Shown in pieces: positions 11,041 to 22,200 of a stretch of 64,000 nucleotides of DNA. Each line of letters starts with the position of its first letter. The stretch's first letter is position 1. The stretch lies in assembly GCF_031143425.1 (NCBI RefSeq), contig NC_090445.1:1192912691-1192976690 (forward strand), given 5' to 3'. Position numbers and translations under genes: made by a program. The notes under the pieces are model-generated. The model searched no databases. It was not told the origin of the DNA and saw nothing but the letters and a program-made list of their open reading frames with translations. The DNA is from Pleurodeles waltl. Taxonomy: Eukaryota; Chordata; Amphibia; Caudata; Salamandridae.

Positions 11041-11700
11041 CATTTTTATTGAATTTTCTCAGAGAAAACCATAAACCCCTATAATACATGTCGCCTAGGA
11101 CATCTAAAAAATAACTGGTGCATACATTTCATCATGTGTGTCATTTCACCTCGTAATAACCCCACCGTTTCCTCACATCCTCATATTATTATGGGAAAAG
11201 CCTCTTGCAAAGTAGATGGATCCTCCATTTTTGTACACCATTCCATAGCTTGCTCCAGACTGACACTGGAGTTGGGTTCACTGATTCCACAACCAGGCAT
11301 TTGGCAACCAGTTCCCACAAAAGAAGTTTAGCATTGCCCCCCAGGAGCTCTAGTAAGCTGAAAAGGGCAATACATGGGGAGGGGTTGATCAGTTTATCCA
11401 GCACTTGGGATAAGGAGCGAAAAATAGTTGTCCATTACCTTACAATTACTGCGCTAGCACAGACCACATGAAAGAAGTTGGCAGCCTCCTTGCCATATAA
11501 AGAGCATGCAGATGATAAACACTGGCCTGCCCTCCATAAAGTCAGCCACGTCAGGTACATGATTGTCAGGAATTTCAGTTGTATTACGATTTCCATGCCA
11601 TACTTCACCTAACAGATAATATGCTGATAGCGGGATATGAGAAAGTTTATCGAACATAGTGATAGGCACTGTTCGCAACAGTCTCATCACTATGTCGCCA
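11041..11700 (-). pseudogene. L1/Tx1-type LINE 3' fragment (ORF2 C-terminus)
   Basis: The minus-strand frames 11454-11690 and 11189-11404 together resemble the end of L1/Tx1 ORF2: 'EAANFFHVVW'-like residues around 11480-11500, then a helical tail with 'LLLWELVAKCLVVES...W' typical of the last 100 residues. The 3' end on minus is AATAAAAA near 11041-11050, resembling the 3' end of the LINE at 3910. The RT core is missing, so this is a short 5'-truncated copy. No target duplication was found. The frame change near 11405-11450 makes it a pseudogene. Confidence 0.55.
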
Positions 11701-12439
11701 GCTACCTCTTCTTTGCCGAAATGTTTAAAAGGTCATAGTGTTATTCCTCTTTTTACTCTTTCAAGTCCATAAATAAATATCCCTGTGAGCTGCAGCATGC
11801 TAGCTTGCAATGTCATTGTTTTCTTGTATGCCCACGATCTTGGCTCTATCTTGTGCCGATCGCCCCACCCCTTCCTCTTTGTAATTGAAAGTGATGTTAA
11901 ACAAGAAACTTTGTGACACAGAATATTGTTTCAGGTAAAGGTTACCCGGTAACTGTATGGACAATTGAAGACTGGTATCCAAATTCCCATTTATTGCAAA
12001 CCAGTTAAAAGAGTAACCTTCAACCAACTTAACGCTTTCGTGGAAAAATAAAACCTGCATTTAACCCCAGTAGGTTTCTGTGCGGAATGTGGCACTGAAA
12101 TCATTATTCCATTTGGTTGTATGGGGACAGGGATATACCAGCAACTCTAATTTTATTGGGTTTGTCAGCTATATTCAGTACTGGGGACCACCAGCTGTTA
12201 ATACAGTGGGGTGCTGGGATGTGGTTTCAATTGTATAATCCTAATTTGGCTCACAGTTTCTCAAATAATCGAGTGGCTCACATTAAATAATGGCCCAGCC
12301 TCTCAGCAGAGAAAATATTAGACTGTGGTGTCTGTTGTAAGACCTACTTATGATCATTAAAACCTTCTCCGAACAGCCAATATTCTTAGTGTTGTAATAG
12401 AGAATATATCAGACAAGAGTACATTAGCGGCCACCTCAT
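11701..12439. other. Spacer, nothing recognised
   Basis: No reading frame, RNA gene or repeat structure that I can name. Confidence 0.4.
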
Positions 12440-12870
12440 ACAAGATTGTCAATAGTGATCCCATTAATGAGTTAAGGAGGGTTGCCAGCAGTGATGTAAA
12501 AAAATCTCTATCAAGTTGGAATTCACAACCATAGTTGCAATGCCTGTGGCATCAGGGTAATTCACCTCAGTGCCGCATTATTTATCATTCAAATATCAGA
12601 TTTTAAATGTTTTTCAAATTAATCTATTTTTCTCCAAATATCAACTTGTGAGTTATGAAAATACACACATTTTCAGCTCCAAAACACATTTTTGAATTTC
12701 GATTATATTAATTCAACCAAGCAAAAGTTTTATAGGTTGGGCTGCTCACAGGAGGGCTACTTACAGTTAGCTGGAGAGCTGCACTAGCCTCCAAGGTACT
12801 TGTTGGAAAAGCCTGGTACAGGACCATGCTTTTTGGCGTATTTCTTCAGGCCATAAACGTAATCTTAGTA
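12440..12870 (+). repeat. Dispersed repeat, copy 1
   Basis: This stretch shares an ordered series of short matches with 61940-62100 plus 63590-63960: 'TTGCCAGCAGT', 'CCATAGYTGCAATGCC', 'TCAAATATCAG', 'AAGCAAAAG', 'GAGAGCT' and 'GAAAAGCCTG'/'GAGAAGCCTG'. The order and spacing agree, so they are copies of one family, but class and ends are not visible. This copy is uninterrupted, which makes it the reference for the insertion seen in copy 2. Confidence 0.55.
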
Positions 12871-13734
12871 TGTTCCCTGTAGCTCCCTTTCAGTCATGAT
12901 TCTCTTAAAACATATACATATCTATACTTTTTATAAGAAACTTCATACCTGCTTAGGTCTTTGCATTTAACAGCAGCAGAAAATGGATGGAAATCAACTG
13001 GCTGTTTGGATTGACTGACAGTCTTTGTCATAAAAGAATATCTTGGTTAATCGATCACGAAACAAGTATACCAGGAGCATATATACTATTCACACGTTCC
13101 CCTTCCTTATTTATGTTTTATCGATCCCTGAGTCTCTATCAATCTTTCCATTCTTCAAACAATGCTCCTTTCCTCTTGAAATCGTCAAGAATAACTTTAG
13201 TGATATGGTCAGTTGTTTCTCCCAGGGGCATGAAAAATTGTCTGAATGTCCCTTTGACTCTTTGGAGTTTTTGAAATCACATCTTACTGTTGTTCAATAA
13301 AAATGTAAGATCATTAAGCAAACTTTCTGGATCACATTAATCGAAGACTGAAATTTATTTTGGGATTCATTCTTTCACGATAAGGAACTCTCTCTGTTCT
13401 CCTCTTTCTCTTAGGCAGTTTCAGAAGTCAGGTGTGTCTGGCTTTGAATAAGTCTCTTCTTGTCTTCTTACTCAGTGAAATAAAATCAGATGGGAGAAAG
13501 AAGCTCTCTCTCGCTGACTTCTGTGAATTTTCAAATGAGGAGTAATTTGTAGAGTTATATTGTACTCCGTGTTGCCGCCGCTAGCTGGTCAGTCTTTAAA
13601 TCAATCAATTCAGATTTATTTAGGTACAAAATACCATAAAAGAACAATATACAAAACACTATTAATAAATATAAAAATTAAAAACCAAGATTTTTAAAAT
13701 ATATACTGCTTTACATAATAGTAAAATGAGACAT
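12871..13734. other. Spacer, nothing recognised
   Basis: AT-rich. The short TCAATCAATTCA stretch at about 13600 resembles the 3' tail of the neighbouring L2-type LINE and may be a fragment of one. Confidence 0.35.
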
Positions 13735-13824
13735 CAATCAATCGGGGATTTGTAAAGCGCACTACCCACCTGTGAGGGTCGTAAGGCGCTGAGACATGGA
13801 GGGGAGATGGAGGAGGGGGTGCTG

Positions 13825-16440
13825 CTATTGCTCGAACAGCCAGGTCTTGAGAAGTTTCCTGAAGGTAAGGAGGTCTTTTGACTGGAGTAGGTGGGTGGGA
13901 AGAGTGTTCCACGTTTTGTAAGTGAGGTGCGAGAATGATCTACCACCGGTTGTAGTTCTGCAGATGCGTGGGACGGCTGGGCGAGGTTGGCAGAACGGAG
14001 ATGCCGGGTCGAGGTTTAGGAGCAGACTCATCTGTTGAGGTATTCTGGTCCGGTGTTGTGCATTGCTTTGTGAGCGTGGGTGAGGAGTTTGAAGGTGCTT
14101 CTCTTGTTGACTGGGAGCCAGTGCAGGTTTTTTCAGGTGGTCTGTGATGTGGCAGTGGCTGGGGATGTCCAGGATGAGGTGTGCGGGGGCATTGCAGCCT
14201 CTTCTGGAGTTTGGCCGTGGTTCCTGCATAGAGGGCATTGCCGTAGTCCAGTTTGCTGCTTGCAAGGGCTTGGGTGACTGTTCTTCTTATTTCGGTGGGT
14301 ATCCATTTGTAGACCTTTCGGAGCATGCCAAAGGTGTTGAAGCAGGAGGAGGAGATGGCGTTGACTTGCTGGATCATGACTAGTGAGGGGTCCAGGATAT
14401 ATCCTAGGTTGCGTGCATGGTCGGTGGGAGCCGGAGCGGTTCCAAGCGTGGCAGGCCACCAGGAGTCATCCCATACGGAGGGGGTGGGGCTGAAGATGAG
14501 GACTTCCATCTTGTCAGATTTGTGCTTGAGGCAGCTGATCTTCATCCATTCGGCGATGGCCTTAATTCCTTCGTGGAAGTAGGTCTTGGCCGAGTCCATG
14601 GTGTGGGAGAGGATAAGCTGGATGTTGTTGGCGTATGAGATAATGTTGAGGTAGTGGGATCGGGCGATGTTAGCGAGCGGGGCCATGTAGACGAAGAGGG
14701 TCGGGCTGAGGGACGAACCCTAGGGTCCCCGCAATTGATTTCGGTGGCCTCCAAGCGGAATGGGGGGAGACGGACTCTCTGGGTTCTGCCGGTGAGAAAG
14801 GAGGTGACCCAGTCCAGGGCTCTGTTGCGGATTCCAGCATTGCTGAGGCGTGAGCGTAGGGTGTGGTGGCAGACTGTGTAAAACGCAGCTGAGAGGTCCA
14901 GGAGGATGAGGGCCGTGGTTTTGCCGCTGTCCAGTATGGTTCCGATATCGGCGGCAGCGATGAGGGCGGTTTTGGTGCTGTGGTTGCTGCAGAATCTGGA
15001 TTGGGAAGGGTCCAGGGTGCGGTTCTCCTCTAGGAAGCGGGTTAGTTGTCTGACAGCCTTCTTGATGACTTTTGCTGGGGAGGGGGGGAGAGATAGGCCG
15101 GAAGTTCTTGAGGTCCTTTAGGTCCACCTTGGGTTTTTTGAGGAGGATGTTGATCTCTGCGTGTTTCCAGCTCTCCGGGAAGGTGGTGGACTTGAAGGAG
15201 CTGTTGATGATCTTCCGTAGTTGGGGTGCGATGACGGAGCTTGCTTTGTTGAGGATGTGGTAAGGGCAGGGGTTAGATGGAGAGCCAGAGTGGATGGTGT
15301 TCATGATTTCGATGGTGGCGTTGTCGTTGACGGGGGTCCAGGAGAGCAGAAGGTTGTTCGGAGGTGAATCTGTGGTGTTGGTGGTTGCTGGGGGAGTCTG
15401 GGTGCTGAAGCTGTCGTGGATTTCTGCAATCTTGCGGTGGAAGTAGGAGGGCTAGGGAGTCTCAGAGGTCTTGGGATGGCGGGATGTCGATGGCGTTGGA
15501 GTTGGAGCTGGGGTTGGAGAGTTCATTCACGACGTTGAAGAGTTTCTTGTGGCTGTGTGCATTGTTGTTGATTGTCTTTGAAGGCGGTTCTTTTGGCGGC
15601 TTGGATGAGTTGGTGGTGTCTGTGGATGGCGTTTTTGAAGGCTGTGTGGTTGTCCAGAGTCTGATCTTGGCACCACTTTCTTTCGAGTCTTCGCCAGCTT
15701 TGCTTAGCTTTGTGGAGGTCAGCAGTAAACCAGAAGAACCTTCTGTCGGTGCGTCTACTGGAGGGATTCTTGATTGGGGCGAGAGTATTGGCACAGGTGT
15801 TGACCCATTGCCTGAGGTTGCAGTGTCGGTGGTGTCGATGGATGGGTTCTGGGAGAGGGTTGTGATAAGCTGGTCTTCGGTGACCTTGTTCCAAATGCGG
15901 TGGCGGATCCGTTGTGGGTGTGTTGTGGGTTTCTGGAAGGAGAAGTGGATGCAGCGGTGGTCTGTCCAGGGGAGTTCGGTGGTGTGGCTGAAAGGTGCAT
16001 GATTGCTGGCAGAGAAAATAGACTATAGTGTCCTGTGGAGTGGGTTGGTGTCGTGATGAGCTGTTTGAGGCCGAGGTTGGAGAGGTTGTCGAGCAGGGTG
16101 GCGGTGTTGTTGTCATTGGTGTTCTCGAGGTGGAAGTTTAAGTCTCCGAGGAGTATGTAGTCCGTGGATGCGAGAGCCTGCATGCTGATGATGTCGGTAA
16201 TGGAGTTGCTGAACTGCTGTTGTGGGCCAGGAGCCCTGTAGACGAGGGTCCCATCGGAGGGTGGTGTTTGGGTCAGTGTGGATTTGGAAGTGCAGGAGTT
16301 CGGCGGTGCTGAGGGTGTCTCCGGTGTTGGTCGCGATCCTGAGGGTGTTCTTGTGGAAGATGTCAATGCCTCCTCCTGGTTTGTTGGAGCGGACCCTGCG
16401 GGGGATCTTGTAGCCGTCTGGTATTGCTATGGCAATATCA
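13825..16440 (-). pseudogene. L2-type ORF2 (endonuclease C-part, RT, tail)
   Basis: Reads downstream from the insertion point. 'IPRRVRSNKPGGGIDIFHK' (16300-16440) is the endonuclease R-x-x-GGG block; 'LGDLNFH' near 16140 is the GDFN equivalent. RT follows: 'TTFPESWKHAEINILLKKP' and 'DLKNFRPIS' (14720-15304), then 'NIISYANNIQLILS' (13940-14686), where the usual YADD reads YANN. 'QALASSKLDYGNALYAGT' is the post-palm block, and 'FRKLLKTWLFEQ' ends the protein at 13825. At least four frame changes and the YANN palm show it is inactive. Confidence 0.85.
16428..16440. repeat. Target-site duplication, left copy (13 bp)
   Basis: TATGGCAATATCA, identical to 18348-18360. It lies within the L2-type ORF2, so the inserted element is younger than the L2 copy. 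Confidence 0.9.
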
Positions 16441-16493
16441 AAGTAATACAATGAGGCAATTGCCCGCTAACCCTCATGACCAGGGTAATAAAT

Positions 16494-16710
16494 GTAATAA
16501 TAATAATAAAAGTCAGTGCAAGGGGAAAGTAGCCTAGACTTCCATTGAATATAAACAGCTTAATAAAATCTCTCTATAACATAAATGTAAAACAAATGAG
16601 ATTTATTAATACTTTCAGGCGTTATCTCCATATGAATCTTATGCTAACATATAATTCTAATAATAACAAATTGGCATACTATTTATAAGCAAAGGTAGGT
16701 GCTCCTAAAA
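16494..16710 (+). repeat. Inverted arm, left
   Basis: Begins with an (ATA)-rich stretch, then AAAGTCAGTGCAAGGGGAAA, and ends GGTAGGTGCTCCTAAAA. It is the reverse complement of 18129-18346 with few mismatches (for example TTCCATTG against the partner's TTCCACGG). Confidence 0.85.
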
Positions 16711-17478
16711 GATACGTTGATATAATGTAATATGACACGATATAGATATAGATGTAGATGTTATGATACATGTTTGATGTTTGCTACAGTAATGTATAAT
16801 TTCATTTTGCTTGCATGTTCGCCTAACTGCAGCAACTCAATCATTTAGACACCAGGCATGCTCACAATCTCCGTCGAGATAAGGGGCGGGCACGTTGCAT
16901 ATTGCAGACCACATCCATTCATCACATCACAAATTGTTCCCCCTAACAACCAAAGCGTATGCATGCGGCATCCATGACGGACACTCACTAGACTAATTCC
17001 CTTAGCAGCCTGCACTCGGCTACATTATATATGAACCCGGACGAGCAGACCAGAAGGGGAACACCCTCTTCCCGGGCCGACGGTCCGGCCCACCAGTGGG
17101 CGATGCGGCTTGCTGATTGGAGGGTCCTTCCTCAAATCGCAACTTGGATTACCCGCTCCATTATGGAAACGGAGCCTTTTATACAGAACGTCCGCGGTAA
17201 GAGCGGCGTTCATGCTGAATTTAGGAGACCGCACGTCTGACTACCTGGGCACTGGCCGATTAACGAGGCCGTCTGAAGGACACAAGAGTGTTCTCGACCA
17301 CAAGTAGGTGAGATTCCACCACACCTGACACACGCTTCCCCACCATTGGAGGTACTGATAATCCTTTTTCTACCCCTTGTTCTGGTCCATAGATATCGGG
17401 AGCACCATATCTTTGTCGCTTCCTGGCTATACATAGCCTACGGATTGTTCTAGTTGATGTGAGTTTTTTACCACACTC

Positions 17479-17482
<4 letters not shown>

Positions 17483-17545
<63 letters not shown>
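17483..17545. repeat. (AT)n microsatellite, about 31 units
   Basis: Uninterrupted alternating A and T for about 63 bp in the middle of the inserted element. A shorter TATATATATA tract recurs at about 17684-17694. Confidence 0.95.
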
Positions 17546-17549
<4 letters not shown>

Positions 17550-17914
17550 CTAATATATATTTCAGTAAATCTCCTGAACACTGGATTCAAGCGACATTTG
17601 GCTTATCCAAATAGCAAGAGCCATCTGATTGACACCAAATAACAGACTCCTGGGACTGCGACTCCTGTAAGTCCCTTTTCGCTTTATATATATATAAAAA
17701 TTATTTAGGGTTTGACTCAAACTCTGACTGATGTTCTTGACTCACAGTTTATTTTCCAATAGGGAGACCCCAGCCATTGCGTGTCAATTTCCCCACATTG
17801 GAGCATAGGTGAGTTGCACTTAGATATCCCTATTAATAGATAGTAATTCACATGAACCCCAATAATCCGGTGATTTATGACCCCGTAGGTGCTTCCATTG
17901 CAATCATCCCTGTC

Positions 17915-17962
17915 CTGATGATGACCCCATCCTGATTTGCCTGCATACGCGGTCGAAAGGTC
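17915..17962 (+). ncRNA. Hammerhead-ribozyme-like core (candidate)
   Basis: CTGATGA at 17915-17921 is followed by GACC (17923-17926), a 24-nt loop, GGTC (17951-17954) and GAAA (17955-17958). The GACC/GGTC pair is in the place of hammerhead stem II, between the two invariant core strings. A cleavage triplet and stem III are not clear: GAAA is followed by GGTCGAC, whose usual 'C' start is missing. Penelope-like elements are known to carry minimal hammerheads, which fits the context. It may be a decayed copy. Confidence 0.4.
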
Positions 17963-18128
17963 GACACATTTCTAAAAGAGTGGATGTGAAAAACATAAAA
18001 GACATTTAATGATACTCCAGGGCCTCCTGGATTGTAGGAGCCACTGGAAGATCATTTTATACAACCACACTCTGCACTACTTGTATATATCACCGTCACT
18101 CACTTGCACTTCTGCACTTTCACTGTTC

Positions 18129-18346
18129 TTTTAGGAGCACCTACCTTTGCTTATAAATAGTATGACAATTTGTTATTAGAATTATATGTTAGCATAAGAT
18201 TCATATGGAGATAACGCCTGAAAGTATTAATAAATCTTGTTTGTTTTACATTTATGGTATAGAGAGATTTTATTAAGCTGTTTATATTCCGTGGAAGTCT
18301 AGGCTTAGGCTACTTTCCCCTTGCACTGACCTTTATTATTATTATT
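18129..18346 (-). repeat. Inverted arm, right
   Basis: Reverse complement of 16494-16710, from TTTTAGGAGCACCTACC to the TTATTATTATTATT run that abuts the target duplication. Confidence 0.85.
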
Positions 18347-18347
18347 G

Positions 18348-18360
18348 TATGGCAATATCA
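18348..18360. repeat. Target-site duplication, right copy (13 bp)
   Basis: TATGGCAATATCA, exact copy of 16428-16440. Confidence 0.9.
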
Positions 18361-18845
18361 GGCACTGAGGATGGGTTCATCCAGGTCTCGGTCAGGAAGG
18401 CGATGTCTGGGGATGCTGAGTCGAATAGATTCCATAGCTCTACTGCGTGCTTGTGCACGGAGCAGGTGTTGAGAAGGGTACATCTGAGATGCTTGCGTCC
18501 TGCCTTGGTGGGTGGTTCGTTGGCGTGGAGGCTGGTGAAGGTGCAGTTCTGGCAGGAGAAGGGCCCGCGGGTGGTCTGCGGGGAGGCTTGAAGGCAGGCG
18601 GAGAGCAGCTGGTGTTGAGGGCATGGAGGGTGGCAGCGACGCGGTGAAGACGTGCATGGTGGCGGTGGGGGGGGGGGGAGGGTGCCAGGGGTTCTGGTGC
18701 TGGGTGCGGTCAAGGCGCGAATGGACACAGATGGGCTTGCTTGGCGCGCCTGCTGCGCGGCCACGCAGTGGCCACCATTAAGTAGGGAGGTGGGGGGGGA
18801 GAAGAGCACAGCTGGGAGGCGGGAGGTGGATGAAAAACGGTGCAA
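18361..18845 (-). pseudogene. L2-type ORF2, endonuclease N-terminal part
   Basis: The minus frame 18342-18845 ends with 'LNTCSVHKHAVELWNLF' and 'SPDIAFLTETWMNPSS', the start of an APE-like endonuclease. The L-N-T/A-x-S-V start and the catalytic glutamate in TETW are both visible. Reading continues at 16440 after the inserted element is removed. The upstream half of this frame is rich in Pro, Ser and Thr and is probably leader sequence left open by chance. Together with 13825-16440 it is one ORF2 split by a younger insertion. Confidence 0.82.
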
Positions 18846-19060
18846 AAAAGGGGCGGAGCCGCGGGGGCAGCAGCAGCAGCGGGAGGAGAGAGAGGGGGGA
18901 GAGTGAGAGAGAGCGCGGAGAGAGAGTGGAAGGAGGAAAAGACGCGCTAAGGGACAGTAGTGGAGCAGAGAGCAAAGGAAAGCAAAAGGAGGAGAGGCGC
19001 AGAAGGTAGCCTAGTAGGACAGCAGAGGTCTCCCACTAGATACCAGGGATGAGGTGCAGG
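18846..19060 (-). other. GA/GC-rich 5' leader of the L2-type LINE
   Basis: Purine-rich on plus (AGAGAGAG at 18905-18930) and GC-rich, lying just upstream of the endonuclease on the minus strand. The position fits a LINE 5' UTR with internal promoter, but the exact 5' end is not visible. Confidence 0.4.
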
Positions 19061-19274
19061 CAGAAGCCTGCGGGTGGAGGGTGGCCTCGAACTCCTGACA
19101 GGGGTCAGGAGTTCTGAGGAGCCAGGGAAAGGTAGTGCATATCATTAACAAGATCCAATGTTAAAAATATAGATAAAGTGTATATACACGACCAGGAAGT
19201 TGGTTAAAAAAACTAAATAGTAAAACAATCATTCCGGAGGTAACAAATCTCTCGGCACTACAATACCTCACAAA

Positions 19275-20931
19275 TCAAAGATTAATTTCTAATAAAAATA
19301 CGTAGTGGACCACAACTTGGGGTCTACACTCAAGTTGGACATTCAGAAGTAAATGTTCTGCATCTGCCTTCACAGTTTTTGCTCTAATACGCCATATTGC
19401 CTCTAGGAATTTTGACAGAGCGCATGCAACATATCCTTGAGAATTTGTTTTGTAGATCCTAACAGTCAAAAGACGTTGCCTAAAGCCCAAGGATCGACAT
19501 AATGGTAAAATCCAACGAGCCCTTTGCTTAGAGTAAGCAGGACAGTGAAATAAAACATGGTCAATGCACTCCATGTTTTCACAACCCATTGGGCATAAAT
19601 CTGTATGACCTTCGGAATTATTCCATTTATGAGTAAAGCACGCCAAGGTAAAGATCCTATTCTAAATCTAATGTAAAGTGCATGTGCTAAGGGAGATGTA
19701 ATCAAGTCCATATAGTGCTCAAATTCATAATGGCACTTAACTGATAAAAACTATCTGATACTAAAAGAGGGGACCGCTGCTAACTTTTCTACTTGCAAAT
19801 TTAACCAGTATGCATCCTTTGTTATCTGAATAGTATTCTTGGGAAGACAGGACGGATTTGACCAATAAGCGCCCAACCCGAGTTTAAAGAAAGTGTTTTT
19901 AACGTGACTACACTACGCAATTTTTTTTTTGGTTTTGATTGAGGGAGCATTTAACATGGCGTTCAACCATACTCTATATGGGATCAAGCTATCCGTGGAC
20001 CAAATCCTAATCCAGTACAACAATGGTTTTATAGCAGTTATGTCTGAGATTGAATATAAATTTAGGTCCATGCAAATAGGCAGTGTAAGGGAGCTAGCAG
20101 GTATTTTTAATAGCGCTTTTATAAAATAATTCTCTGCTTTCCTTAAACGTTTTAGATTGCCATGGCCCCATATTTCTGCGCCAAATAGTATCCCCTCGTC
20201 TAATTTGACTTTTGTAAATTTCCATTGCGGGAGTAATGGTGAATCTAGGAGATCTAGCAGCATATCTCAGGATGCCCCTGACTTTTGTTTCAAACTCATG
20301 GAACACTTCAGCAATAGGGCTGACCATTTATGTGAGTCCTCCAACCGAACCTAAAATTTTACCCTCCAACAGTATCTGTTTCCTTACTTTATTTTTTATA
20401 TCACCAGAAACCAAATATTTGGTTTTAATGGCATTTATTTGTAGACCATGCTCCCTGCAAAATTCCTTTAGAATACTCCAGATCTGATAAGATAATATTT
20501 TTTGCAAATTATCTAGGAGGCTAATTGGTCTATAGTTACCTGGAATTAGCCTATCCCCTTTTTTTATAGATGGGAACAGTTATCGCTCCTTTCCAAGAGC
20601 GGGGATAGTTTCCACCCTCCAAGACTGCATTCAACACACTATTGACATAGGGACCCCAATAGTTAAGGACAGATTTAAACAAATCGGACGGTATTCCATC
20701 TAAACCAGGGGCCTTTCCAGATTTTTGTGCTTTAATAGCTAACTCAGTTTCCTTGAGGGTAAACGGTGTAAGTCTGTTTGGCGCAGGCGAAGCACGCATA
20801 ATTACACTTTCTCTGCAATTAAGAAGGCCAGACTCCTGACAATATAGATCAGTAAAGTGGCCAGTCCAATTTTCAGGAGGAATATGACAATCGGGTCTAG
20901 GATTCTCATTCCGCCCCCTTTGAGCCACCAA
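19275..20931 (-). pseudogene. CR1/Jockey-like ORF2, RT with palm deletion and C-terminus
   Basis: 20551-20931 holds 'AQKSGKAPGLDGIPSDLFK' and 'PRSWKGAITVPIYKK', RT block 1. A frame slip in an A-run near 20560 leads to 'GNYRPISLLDNLQKI' (about 20490-20550). The next residues, 'LKEFCREHGLQINAIKTKYLV', belong after the catalytic YADD block, so roughly 100-150 residues including the whole catalytic palm are missing at about 20484. Then comes 'GILFGAEIWGHGNLKRL' (19913-20263), and finally 'CPMGCENMECIDHVLFHCP' (19275-19646), the Cys/His end. Confidence 0.82.
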
Positions 20932-20943
20932 TGACCAAAAACG

Positions 20944-22200
20944 TTAGGAATTGCTATCCTTTGTAGCTAGTAATAATTCCTGCCAAGTTTTCTCTTCCCA
21001 GTAGATTTTGCTAGTCTTCATTGCAGATGCATACTTGTGCCTAGCAAAAGTTATCATAGGTCTATCTTTTGGTTTTATTGCTTTTAAAAGAGTGTGCTTG
21101 CCATCTTTACACATTTTATTAAACCACCTGTGTTGCATTCCTACTTTGTTATTTCTTCCCTCTGCTAGATCTGAAAAAAGACCTTTAAGGGGAGAAAAAA
21201 AAATCTTTGTGGAGGGCCAAAATCTCATTCGAGGTATGCATACCGGGGATAACAAGTAAATGGTTGGTTGAAACTAAACCGTGCAATTTCACCACTAAAT
21301 CATTGGAGCTTTTAACGGATTCCCATCTTATGGCATGCTTATTATTTGACACCACTACAGGGGGTGCACCTTCAGACTCTTGCCGAACATCACCTTTAGC
21401 AAAAAAACACCCATCATATGCTACCAGAATCGGCGAGTGATCACTAATATATATGTTACCCACCCTAAGATCTTTGATAACATACCAGATCCTCACGTCA
21501 ATGAGCACAAAATCAAGTAATCTGTTATAGGATCCTCTAAAGAAGGAAGGTTTAGCTGGCATGTCTGAAGGAACGTGTCCATTTCCTATATGTAGACCAT
21601 GAGTTATCATAAGATTGATTACCCCCAAGGCACTAGTACTAGATTTGTGCTGTTTCGTCGAAGACGAAAAAGGAGGAATTCCACAATTAGAATCCTCTGC
21701 CTGGGTTATCTCAGAAAAGAGAGAATTCGGCTCCATGGATGCATTAAAGTCACCAGCTACAATAATAAAATGAGATGGAAGAAAATCCAGTAAGAGAGCA
21801 TTCAACTGAGAAATGGTTTTAGACGTTTGGTTTGAAGGACCAGGTATAAATGTTAACAGACAAAAGCAAGAGACCCTGGTTTAGCTGCACTGAGAGTGCC
21901 AATATATCATCTGAATCCACATAAATTTCCTTGATTTCTCCCACCTCAGATATTTTTATCCATGTAATGAGACCCCCAACTGCTTTTCCAGCAGAAGATG
22001 GGATAGCCTTCTTACAGAATGAGCTATACCCCTGCCTATAGACATTTGAAGTAGCCCCTGTTTCCTGAAATAAACTGAAATTAAAATTATCAATATAAAG
22101 CCCCCAATCTGCATCATCCTACTTATTTTGTATCTCAGCTACATTCCATGACATAAATGTAGGAGTTAAGGGCCCTGTTCTCATGTGATCACTCTGGGGG
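20944..22200 (-). pseudogene. CR1/Jockey-like ORF2, APE-like endonuclease
   Basis: Starts near 22170 with 'FMSWNVAEIQNK', then 'FSLFQETGAT' (catalytic Glu) and 'GGLITWIK' near 21970. The 21185-21805 frame gives 'FIIVAGDFNASMEP' and, near its middle, 'LLDFVLIDVRI' and 'YISDHSPILVAY', which hold the GDFN, D-x-x-x and SDH motifs. The linker 20944-21255 ('RWFNKMCKDGKHTLL') joins it to RT. Stops after position 22119 and a break near 21830 interrupt the frame. Catalytic residues survive, so decay here is through stops. Confidence 0.82.

Larger units (their letters stand above)
13735..16440 (-). mobile_element. L2-type LINE, 3' part (continues at 18361)
   Basis: Minus-strand LINE ending near 13735 with CAAATCCCCGATTGATTGA, a short GATT-repeat tail also present on the plus-strand copy at 25790-25803. 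The body carries RT and the C-terminal end of ORF2. The remaining endonuclease N-terminus and 5' leader lie at 18361-19060, because a 1.9-kb element is inserted at 16441. The two parts are in the same orientation and the reading continues across the insertion. Confidence 0.88.
16441..18347. mobile_element. 1.9-kb fold-back / Penelope-like insertion
   Basis: Inserted into the L2-type ORF2 with an exact 13-bp target duplication. It has 217-bp inverted arms (16494-16710 and 18129-18346), an extra 53 bp outside the left arm, and about 1.4 kb between the arms. No GIY-YIG or RT frame is present, so it is non-autonomous. The core near 17915-17958 resembles the hammerhead ribozyme that Penelope-like retroelements carry in their terminal repeats. 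Inverted terminal copies and variable target duplications are also known for Penelope elements. A plain fold-back DNA transposon is the alternative. Confidence 0.65.

Noticed and set aside
14144..16413. Plus-strand frames up to 172 codons (for example 15484-16002)
   Set aside because: They lie opposite the L2-type ORF2 and have a low-complexity Val/Gly/Ser make-up.
17461..18000. CRISPR-like or phage-like arrays
   Set aside because: The repeated sequence is a plain (AT)n tract. Nothing in the window looks prokaryotic.
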